From DATMQA01 sp035566895 (GTDB lineage: Bacteria; Verrucomicrobiota; Verrucomicrobiia; Limisphaerales; UBA8199): a stretch of DNA of 64,000 nucleotides. Within the stretch, counting starts at the first letter, position 1. Every line of letters begins with the position of its first letter. The stretch spans positions 1-64,000 of the forward strand of contig DATMQA010000007.1 in assembly GCA_035566895.1 (NCBI GenBank), read 5' to 3'. The position numbers and the translations under genes were made by a program. The notes beneath the pieces were generated by a model. That model searched no databases. It was not told where the DNA came from and was given only the letters and a program-made list of their open reading frames with translations. Positions 15,141-22,223 of this stretch are shown in pieces.

Positions 15141-17033
15141 CTACTCCAGCCGAATCTCCGGCATGCTCAGCACCACGCCTTCCCGTTGCAGAATCTCGAG
15201 TCTGCTCAGCACCGAGGCCACCGCCGCAATCCGCTGCGGGTCGAGGTTCTGCAACCAGGGCGCCGCCAGTTTGAACAGCGAACCCCCATCCGCCGCCAGC
15301 CCAACGTGGCCCGTCTCATCTTTGCCGCCGGAAAGCTGCTCCATCAACTGCTCGAGGAAATTCTTCGGCTCAGGCACCACGCGCACGTCGTAGTCTTTGA
15401 TCTTCGCCTGCTCCGCCGCGAAGGCCACCGCATCGCTCATCGTCCCGAGCCGGTCCACCAGCCCCAGGTCCAGCGCCTGTTTGCCGGTATAGACCCGGCC
15501 CCCGGCCAGCTCATCGATCGGCTTCTTGAGACGATTGCCCCGAATCTCGGTCACATGGTTCTTGAAAACACCATAGACCTCGTCCATGAAAACCCGCATC
15601 CGGGCCCGCTCGCTCTCTGTGAAGACATCATCGCTCGAAAAGATGCCGGCGTTCTGCCCGCGTTTGTACTCCTTGAAAGTGATGCCGACCTTCTTCCACA
15701 TCTCGGTGGTGGCGAGTTTCCCGGCAAGCACGCCGATGGAACCCGTCAGGGTGGTCGCATCCGCGAAAACTGTGTCGGCGGCGCAGGCGACGTAATACCC
15801 CCCGCTGCCGGCGACGTCCCCCATCGATACGACGAGCGGCTTTTCGGCCTTCAGCCTCTTGGTCGCGTCGAGAATGATCTCGCTGGCCGTGGCCGACCCC
15901 CCGGGCGAGTCGATCCGCAACACCACCGCCTCGATCGTCTCATCCGCCGCTGCTTTCTCCAACGCCTCCCGCACGTCGGTGCTGAACGCCCCGATGCTGC
16001 CCCCGAACGGGTTGGCCGTGCCCTTCCCATCCAGGATCGGACCGTTCACATAGACGATGCCGACCGCTGGCTTCGCTCCGGCCTTTTTCTCAGGCCCGCG
16101 GAAAAGTTCTCCCCAAATCTTCAGGAAGGCGAACGGCGAGGAGAAATCAACGTCAGCCTGGCTCTTGCGGCCGTACTTCCTGTCAAAGATAACGCCTTTG
16201 CCGTACCGCTCCTTGAGCAGCGCTTCGAAGTCCTGGTGTTGCTCGACGGCGTCGATCAGCCCGGCGGTCTTGGCTTGCTCGGCGGTGAACACACCGCTGT
16301 CCAGCCAACCTTCCACCTTGCCCGCGTCAACCTTCCGGCCCTGGGCGATTTGCTCCTTGAAGCTGGCGTACCAACTGTCCATCAGCCAATTCATCATTTC
16401 GTCGGCTTCGGGGCTGGGTTGCTCGCGCATGAACAGTTCCGCCGCGCTCTTGTAGGCCCCTTCGGTAATGAAGTCGGGTTTGACGCCAATCTTGTCCAAC
16501 AGACCGCGCACGTGCAACGAGCTGCCGTGCAGGCCGGGGATCAGCACCGGGCCGGTGGGTACCACGCTGATGCGCGACGCCCCGCAGGCCAGGACATACT
16601 GCCCCAACACCAACGAATCAGCGTGGACATAAACGTCCTTGCCGTGGCCGCGAACCAGCGCCATTCCGGCGCGCAATTCTTCCACCTGCGCCGCTCCGAA
16701 CGGCATCGATTCGGGCAGCAGCACCACCGCTTTGACGGCCGAGTCGTCCGCGGCCTTGCCCAGGCGCGCCACCAGCTCTTTCAAAGATGTTCCGAGCGGA
16801 CCAAACATCTGGAGGGCGTCATCGCCCGGTACCTCCGTCAGCGGGCCCTCGAGCCGAAATACCGGGACGATGCTCCGCGGCTTCTCCTCGGCCGGTTGGT
16901 CCCCCGCCGCGGCCGGCGCGCGGGTTCCGGCCAGCAACAAGGCCAGCACCGCGCTCCAAAGAATTGCTGTTGCTCTTGGAAACTTGCCCTGTTCGATGCC
17001 GGCGTGAGAAAGGAGGAATTTGTTCGTGCTCAT
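15141..17033 (-). CDS. sppA: Signal peptide peptidase SppA, long (67-kDa) type
   Basis: Membrane-bound serine protease that degrades cleaved signal peptides. It has 630 residues and the tandem SppA-N/SppA-C layout of the E. coli type. The catalytic dyad is recognisable: Lys195 in GAYKSAAELFM and Ser410 in VAGSGGYYVA, matching E. coli Lys209 and Ser409. DSPGGS and LTGSIGV are also family motifs. The start at 17033 (MSTNKFLL) is followed by the hydrophobic segment ATAILWSAVLALLLAGT, a signal or anchor. The C-terminal 80 residues extend past the second domain. The gene is monocistronic on the - strand. Confidence 0.93.
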   Translation of the reverse strand: MSTNKFLLSHAGIEQGKFPRATAILWSAVLALLLAGTRAPAAAGDQPAEEKPRSIVPVFRLEGPLTEVPGDDALQMFGPLGTSLKELVARLGKAADDSAVKAVVLLPESMPFGAAQVEELRAGMALVRGHGKDVYVHADSLVLGQYVLACGASRISVVPTGPVLIPGLHGSSLHVRGLLDKIGVKPDFITEGAYKSAAELFMREQPSPEADEMMNWLMDSWYASFKEQIAQGRKVDAGKVEGWLDSGVFTAEQAKTAGLIDAVEQHQDFEALLKERYGKGVIFDRKYGRKSQADVDFSSPFAFLKIWGELFRGPEKKAGAKPAVGIVYVNGPILDGKGTANPFGGSIGAFSTDVREALEKAAADETIEAVVLRIDSPGGSATASEIILDATKRLKAEKPLVVSMGDVAGSGGYYVACAADTVFADATTLTGSIGVLAGKLATTEMWKKVGITFKEYKRGQNAGIFSSDDVFTESERARMRVFMDEVYGVFKNHVTEIRGNRLKKPIDELAGGRVYTGKQALDLGLVDRLGTMSDAVAFAAEQAKIKDYDVRVVPEPKNFLEQLMEQLSGGKDETGHVGLAADGGSLFKLAAPWLQNLDPQRIAAVASVLSRLEILQREGVVLSMPEIRLE

Positions 17034-17102
17034 GTTTGACCTTTGTTGTCCCCATAAGGCACGACCCCGGGGTCAGAGTCAAGCCCGAGTGACACAGCCC
17101 AA

Positions 17103-17243
17103 TTGCTCCGCTTGAAAGATGGTCGAACGATCTTTGGCAAGGTCGAGTCGCAAGTGGGTTCGACGGTTTATGTCCGAACCGAGAGCGGCAAACAGGAGGA
17201 GTTTCGTGCCGGTGACATCATTTCCAGCGGGACAAACCCTTAA
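17103..17243 (+). pseudogene. Gene remnant resembling the tail of a PVC-type haem-binding protein
   Basis: A frame without ATG reads LKDGRTIFGKVESQVG, then VYVRTESGKQEEFRAGDI, to a TAA at 17241. It resembles the C-terminal tail of PVC-type haem-binding proteins, where a short beta motif of the form GxxxGxVxxxxGxxxxVRTxxG is common. An in-frame stop lies upstream at 17055. Most of the gene is missing, so I treat it as a fragment. Confidence 0.35.
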
Positions 17244-17267
17244 CTGCTAAGATGAAACTGCTTCTGG

Positions 17268-18332
17268 TTACTCTCCTCGCGCCCATGCCAGGCCATCCGC
17301 CCCACGTCCGGCATCGATTAGCTTGTCCACCTTCCAGTTCTTCAAATCAATCGCCGCCACCTGGTGACTGGCGTCACAAGATACGTAGGCGACCGCGCCA
17401 TCCGGTCGAACCAGCACCTCCTGCGGCGAGGGGGGGACATCTATTGTGCGGGCCAGCTTCATCGACTCGAGGTCCACTACCCCGACCTGGTGGACGCCGG
17501 GCAACGCCACCAGCAACCAGTGCCCATCCGGCGTCGGCGCTGTTCCGTAACCTTTGCCTGGCATCGTGACCCACTTGGTGACCTGGTTCGTCGAAGTATC
17601 GATGACGGCAAGTTGCGGTTTGGTCTGATCAGAGGTGAATACCCAGCGATCGTCCACGGAAAGCGAGATGCGCTGGGCGGTCGAAGAAACGGGGATGATG
17701 GCGAGAACTTTTTTGGCTTCGAGGTCGAGAACGGAAACCGTTCCGGGACCAACGTTCGAGGTGTATCCGCGGCGCCCATCGCGGGTGATGGCCAGCATGT
17801 GCGACTCCGCCTGGTCGGTGGGGACGCGCCCGACAATCTTCAACGTCTGGGGATCGATTACCGTCACCGATTTGTCCAGCTCGGTGGTGACGTACAAAAG
17901 GCCGTTCTTGGGGCCGACGACCGCGCAATGCGGGCGAATCCCCTTGCCAAAATCGACGGTGCCGACGATCTGGCGCGTGCCAAGGTCAATCACGCGCAGC
18001 AAGTGGCCATCGGTCCCCGCATGGCCAACTCCCGAGTTGCCGTAGATCGGGACAAAGGCGCGTTTGCCATCGGGCGAGGCGGCCACCTCGTGGCCCGTGA
18101 CTCCATCTTCCGGGACCGTCGCAATCTGCTGGCTGGCGGAAGGGTCAATGATGCCGAGGGTTTGCTCGCCCTTGTTGGCTACCAGCAGCCAGCCGTGCGC
18201 TCCCGTTGCACCAGGCTCGCCTGCGACTAGATGGGTCCCGAGCGCTGCGACCGCCATTATGACGAATCGCCGCAGTTCAGAGAGGTTCAGATCAAGAAAG
18301 AGCTTCCGTGCCAAAGGCGTTTTGTGGTTCAT
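17268..18332 (-). CDS. Secreted YVTN/lactonase-like beta-propeller protein
   Basis: About 354 residues from the ATG at 18332 (MNHKTPLARKLF). A signal segment (FVIMAVAALGTHLVAG) follows. The body is built of repeated blades with the pattern VIDLxTxxIVGTV and SPDGKRAFV: LLRVIDLGTRQIVGTVDFG, VTVIDPQTLKIVGRVPT, VSVLDLEAKKVLAIIPV, LAVIDTSTNQVTKWV and VGVVDLESMKLARTI. About seven blades fit. This is typical of YVTN-family propellers. The ligand or enzymatic role is unknown. Confidence 0.78.
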   Translation of the reverse strand: MNHKTPLARKLFLDLNLSELRRFVIMAVAALGTHLVAGEPGATGAHGWLLVANKGEQTLGIIDPSASQQIATVPEDGVTGHEVAASPDGKRAFVPIYGNSGVGHAGTDGHLLRVIDLGTRQIVGTVDFGKGIRPHCAVVGPKNGLLYVTTELDKSVTVIDPQTLKIVGRVPTDQAESHMLAITRDGRRGYTSNVGPGTVSVLDLEAKKVLAIIPVSSTAQRISLSVDDRWVFTSDQTKPQLAVIDTSTNQVTKWVTMPGKGYGTAPTPDGHWLLVALPGVHQVGVVDLESMKLARTIDVPPSPQEVLVRPDGAVAYVSCDASHQVAAIDLKNWKVDKLIDAGRGADGLAWARGE

Positions 18333-18671
18333 GCCCGCACCATTGACCGAAACGCGTCCGATGTCAAACGCCAACGGATCGGTTAACGGCGAGGGCGCAG
18401 CCCGGCGCAACTTACCGCCAGATATGTGTCAGGTTCGTGCTCCCCACGCATCAATCGGCATAGATCTTGCCCTCTCGATCCTGTCCCTGTGGTGCAGTTT
18501 GGCCGAATCGATGGCCTGACTGGCGCTAAGCCCGGACGAACGCGCGAATGAATCAACACCGAGTTATGCCCGAAACAAAATCGGTGCAGCATTGACGATG
18601 TCCTGTAGCGAGACAATGTGCCTAACCCGTCACTCTAAACGCCCAATCCCAAAGCCTCAAAAGCCTAACCT

Positions 18672-19196
18672 ATGAAAAATATTATCGAATCCCCCTCGCT
18701 CTCAGAACAACTCGCTCGCCTTGATAAGCGAGTCGTGGCCGCGGTCGCCGACGGACGCTCCTTCAGTCCCATCTTCCTCTACCAGGACGGCCGGACCCGA
18801 AAATGGGCCTACGAAATCCACGACCGCCTGGTAACACTGGCTGGCCAGGAACGCGTGCGCGGGACCTGGTGGAAAATAAAGGATTTGAGTGTGCCGGGCG
18901 TGCTGGCGGGAGCGGTCTCGACAGCGCTCCGGGCGGACTTAATCGTCGTGGCGACCGATGCGTCCGAGGGCATGCCGCTGCCGTTTTATGTTTGGATCAA
19001 GGCCTGGCTGCCGCATCGTTCGCAAGCGGGCGGTGCACTGGCGGCCTTGCTCGGCAAACCCGAGCCGCGCGGGCCCTGGTCGGGCCGGCTCACGAAGTTT
19101 CTTCGCGCGGCAGCGCGGCAAGGACGGCTTGAGTTTCTGAAAGAAGAGCGCACGTTGCCGCTTGAGCCCGGCGCGCTTGCCTCGTCTCCTGACTAG
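18672..19196 (+). CDS. Hypothetical cytoplasmic protein (174 aa)
   Basis: No signal or membrane segment. The first half contains ARLDKRVVAAVADGRSF and an Asp/Arg-rich helix. The second half contains DLIVVATDASEGMPLPFYVW then KAWLPHR. The VVATDASEG-type strand followed by a helix is like a small Rossmann-type or receiver-like element, but the phospho-acceptor pattern is not convincing. Very similar short proteins seem to exist in Verrucomicrobiota; I cannot assign a role. It ends 5 nt from the convergent PEP carboxykinase gene. Confidence 0.65.
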   Translation: MKNIIESPSLSEQLARLDKRVVAAVADGRSFSPIFLYQDGRTRKWAYEIHDRLVTLAGQERVRGTWWKIKDLSVPGVLAGAVSTALRADLIVVATDASEGMPLPFYVWIKAWLPHRSQAGGALAALLGKPEPRGPWSGRLTKFLRAAARQGRLEFLKEERTLPLEPGALASSPD

Positions 19197-19201
19197 GATC
19201 T

Positions 19202-21028
19202 TCAGGCAGCCGCAGCCATGCGCTGTGCCGACAACCGGTTGCTGAGCTCGTCCAGCTCCTGCCGAAGAGCAGGCGGCAGCTTGTCGCCTAGTTTTTTGAA
19301 GTAGGCTGAGGCATCGTCGAGCTCTTTCTTCCACTCTTCCGGCTCGACGCGCAGGAGGGCCTGCAAATCTTCCGGGGCGATGTTGAGGCCGCGGGTGTCC
19401 AGCGCCTCGGCCGTGGGCAGGTAACCAATAGGAGTTTCCACCGCCTCCCCCGTGCCATCGACCCGCTGGCAAATCCATTTAAGCACCCGGCTGTTCTCGC
19501 CGTAACCGGGCCAGAGCCACTTGCCTTCGGCGTTTTTGCGGAACCAGTTCACAAAGAAAACCTTCGGCAGCTTGCTGCGGTCAGTCCGTTCCGGGAAAGA
19601 AAGCCAATGGGCGAGGTAATCGCCAATATGATAGCCGCAGAAGGGCAGCATCGCGAAGGGGTCGCGTCGCAGCACTCCTGCCTGGCCGAGGGCGGCAGCC
19701 GTGGTTTCGGAGCCCGCCGAGGCGCCCTGGAAGACGCCGTGCTCCCAATCAAAGGCCTCAGCGACCAGCGGTATCGTGCTGGGCCGGCGTCCACCAAACA
19801 GGATGGCCGAAATAGGGACACCTTCGGGACTTTGCCACATCGGATCGATGACCGGGCATTGGGACGCTGGCGCGGTGAAACGCGCATTCGGGTGTGCGCC
19901 TTTACGGCCGCAGTCCGGAGTCCATTCTTTGCCTTCCCAATCGATGCCGTTGGCGGGCGCGGGCACTCCCATGTCTTCCCACCAAACATCCCCATCGGGA
20001 GTCAGCAGCACATTGGTGAAAATCGTGTTCCGGCTGATGGTCTGCATCGCGTTCGGATTGGACTTTTTCGATGTGCCGGGGGCTACACCGAAAAAGCCCG
20101 ACTCCGGGTTCACAGCGTAAAGTCGGCCATCGGCGCCGAGGCGAATCCAGGCGATGTCGTCGCCGAGACAGCGCACGGTCCAGCCGGTGAGGCTGGGGCG
20201 CATCATCGCCAAATTCGTTTTACCGCAAGCGCTGGGGAACGCAGCGGTGATGTAGTGGGTTTTGCCCTGTGGAGAAGTCAAAGCCAGGATCAGCATGTGC
20301 TCGGCCAGCCATCCCTCGCGGCGGGCGACGACCGAAGCAATGCGCAAAGCCAGACATTTTTTGCCCAGCAGCGCGTTGCCGCCATAACCCGACCCGTAAG
20401 ACCAGATCGACGGCTCGTCGGGGAAATGGACGATGTATTTGTTCTTCGGCTCCGGCTCACAGGGCCAGGGCACGTCAGCCTGTCCGGGCTTTAGCGGCGC
20501 GCCGACCGAATGCAGGCAAGGAATAAACGCCCCGCTGTCGCCCAGCTTATCGAGCACCACGCGGCCCATGCGCGTCATGATCCGCATATTCACCACCACG
20601 TAAGGCGAGTCGGTGATCTCGATGCCGATTTTGGCAATCGGTGAATCCAGCGGCCCCATCGCGAACGGAATTACATACATGGTCCGGCCGGCCATGCAGC
20701 CTTTGAACATGCCGCGCATCCGCTCCTTCATCTCGGCGGGGTCGGCCCAGTTATTCGTCGGGCCGGTCTCTTCCTTGGTGCGCGAGCAAATATAGGTGCG
20801 GTCTTCGACGCGGGCGACATCGCTTGGGTGCGAGCGCGCCAGGAAGGAACCGGGCCGTTTGCTGGGGTCCAGTCGGGTGAGCGTGCCTTTCTGCACCATT
20901 AGGTTGCACAGCTCGTCGGATTCGGCTTGCGAGCCGTCGCACCAATGAACGCTTGCCGGCTGACAAAGTTTCGTGGCTTCCTCGACCCAGGCAAGGAGGT
21001 GTTTGTGGTTTGTTGTAGTCATCGCCAT
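19202..21028 (-). CDS. pckG: Phosphoenolpyruvate carboxykinase (GTP)
   Basis: Converts oxaloacetate + GTP to PEP + GDP + CO2, for gluconeogenesis or anaplerosis. HWCDGSQAESDEL near the N-terminus and the P-loop PSACGKTN (about residues 264-271, with the Cys typical of the GTP enzyme) identify the GTP class. GDDIAWI and FGVAPGTSKKSNPNAM are further signatures. The roughly 608-residue length is normal. ATG 21028 and ATG 21022 are both possible starts; the frame before them opens only at a TTG. The divergent NhaR-like regulator starts 113 nt away, so the shared spacer may hold control sites for both. Confidence 0.96.
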   Translation of the reverse strand: MAMTTTNHKHLLAWVEEATKLCQPASVHWCDGSQAESDELCNLMVQKGTLTRLDPSKRPGSFLARSHPSDVARVEDRTYICSRTKEETGPTNNWADPAEMKERMRGMFKGCMAGRTMYVIPFAMGPLDSPIAKIGIEITDSPYVVVNMRIMTRMGRVVLDKLGDSGAFIPCLHSVGAPLKPGQADVPWPCEPEPKNKYIVHFPDEPSIWSYGSGYGGNALLGKKCLALRIASVVARREGWLAEHMLILALTSPQGKTHYITAAFPSACGKTNLAMMRPSLTGWTVRCLGDDIAWIRLGADGRLYAVNPESGFFGVAPGTSKKSNPNAMQTISRNTIFTNVLLTPDGDVWWEDMGVPAPANGIDWEGKEWTPDCGRKGAHPNARFTAPASQCPVIDPMWQSPEGVPISAILFGGRRPSTIPLVAEAFDWEHGVFQGASAGSETTAAALGQAGVLRRDPFAMLPFCGYHIGDYLAHWLSFPERTDRSKLPKVFFVNWFRKNAEGKWLWPGYGENSRVLKWICQRVDGTGEAVETPIGYLPTAEALDTRGLNIAPEDLQALLRVEPEEWKKELDDASAYFKKLGDKLPPALRQELDELSNRLSAQRMAAAA

Positions 21029-21141
21029 ACCAATTCTCAATTCTCAGGTTTGCAAAACCGAAAGTAGGGCTAGTCGGTTACTTAGCCTAATACAAATTTT
21101 CAATTGAACTGTTAGGTTAAACCAAATACCCTCTCCGCGCA

Positions 21142-22068
21142 GTGGATTTTTTGAATTATCACCACCTCCGTTATTTCTGGGCCGTCGCCCGGGAAGGCAG
21201 CCTCCGCAAAGCCGCCGAGAAGATGCGCGTTTCGCAACCGACCATTTCCGCTCAACTCGCCGCCTTGGAAAGCGTGCTTGGCGAAAAGCTTTTCCGCCGC
21301 AGCCCGCGCGGGCTGAGCCTGACCGAGACGGGCCAGCAGGCCTTCAGCTATGCTAAAGAAATCTTCGCCCTGGGCGAGGAGTTCCTCCATTCGGTGAAGC
21401 AGCGCCCCTCGGCCCGGCCTCTGCGCGTGCACATCGGCATTGCCGACTCGCTGCCCAAACTGGTCAGCCACGATCTGGTCAAACCGGTGTTCAGCCTCGA
21501 ACAGCCCATCCAGGTCGCCTGCATCGGAGGTAAGACCGCCGACCTGCTGGCGCAACTCGCGGTTTACCGTCTGGATATTGTGCTGGCCAACGAGCCGGCG
21601 CCCAGTTCCTTTCACGTGAAAGTCTTCAACCATCGGCTGGGCGAATGTGCCGTCACTTTTTGTGCCGCGCCGCCCCTGGCGGCGCGGTTGACCCGCCGCT
21701 TTCCGCAATCGCTTGACCAGGCGCCGGTTCTGCTGCCGACCGCCAGTCCCTTGCGGCGGTCTCTGGAGAATTGGTTCCAGACGCGCCGGCTGCACCCGCG
21801 GTTGATCGCGGAGTACGACGACTCCACGCTGCTGAAAGTGGCGGCGGTGGACGGGTTGGGGTTTTTTGGGTTGCCGAGCCTGGCAGCCTCTGAAGCGGTG
21901 AACCGCTTTGGCTTCAAAGTCATTGGCTACGCCGCGCAATGCCGCGAGCAATTCTACGCGATCAGCGCCGAGCGGAAGCTAACGCATCCGGCGGTGCTGG
22001 CAATCACGGCTTCCGCTCGCACGCAACTGTTCAGCCGGCGGGGCGCGGCCAGGCGCGGTGAAGGTTGA
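21142..22068 (+). CDS. nhaR: LysR-family regulator, NhaR-like
   Basis: 308 residues. The helix-turn-helix is at about residues 18-40 (GSLRKAAEKMRVSQPTISAQ), followed by LESVLGEKLFRRSPRGLSLTETG. NYHHLRYFWAVAREGS and the C-terminal sensor domain (IGIADSLPKLVSHDLVKPV, YDDSTLLKVAAVDGLG) match the NhaR subgroup rather than general LysR proteins. NhaR in E. coli responds to Na+ and pH; whether that holds here is unknown, as no antiporter is adjacent. I use GTG 21142; TTG 21151 is an alternative. It is divergent from pckG. Confidence 0.82.
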   Translation: MDFLNYHHLRYFWAVAREGSLRKAAEKMRVSQPTISAQLAALESVLGEKLFRRSPRGLSLTETGQQAFSYAKEIFALGEEFLHSVKQRPSARPLRVHIGIADSLPKLVSHDLVKPVFSLEQPIQVACIGGKTADLLAQLAVYRLDIVLANEPAPSSFHVKVFNHRLGECAVTFCAAPPLAARLTRRFPQSLDQAPVLLPTASPLRRSLENWFQTRRLHPRLIAEYDDSTLLKVAAVDGLGFFGLPSLAASEAVNRFGFKVIGYAAQCREQFYAISAERKLTHPAVLAITASARTQLFSRRGAARRGEG

Positions 22069-22154
22069 ACGCTGAAGGTTATCGGAGCTCTGTCGTCTCC
22101 AGAAGAAACATCGCCTGATGTGCAACCTTCAACCTGCAACTTTCAACCTTCAAC
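22060..22154. repeat. Imperfect inverted word repeat (GAAGGTTGAA / TTCAACCTTC)
   Basis: GAAGGTTGAACGCTGAAGGTT at 22060-22080 overlaps the end of the NhaR-like gene. AACCTTCAACCTGCAACTTT and CAACCTTCAACC (22124-22154) form the inverse, with a 43-nt loop. It may form a hairpin or be one more member of the word-like spacer repeats. Confidence 0.5.
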
Positions 22155-22223
22155 CGCCCCTGCCGCTTCATTGACACTCCTCCGAGCGGCTGTTACTTTT
22201 CGCCTCCTTTGAGACAGGGCAAA

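Noticed and set aside
14958..17039. Long + strand open frame over sppA
   Set aside because: Composition is antisense-like (His/Arg/Gln rich), with no recognisable domain; SppA on the - strand has its catalytic residues.
21029..21141. Defined LysR operator between pckG and the NhaR-like gene
   Set aside because: The spacer is AT-rich and could hold a T-N11-A site, but I could not fix one convincingly.
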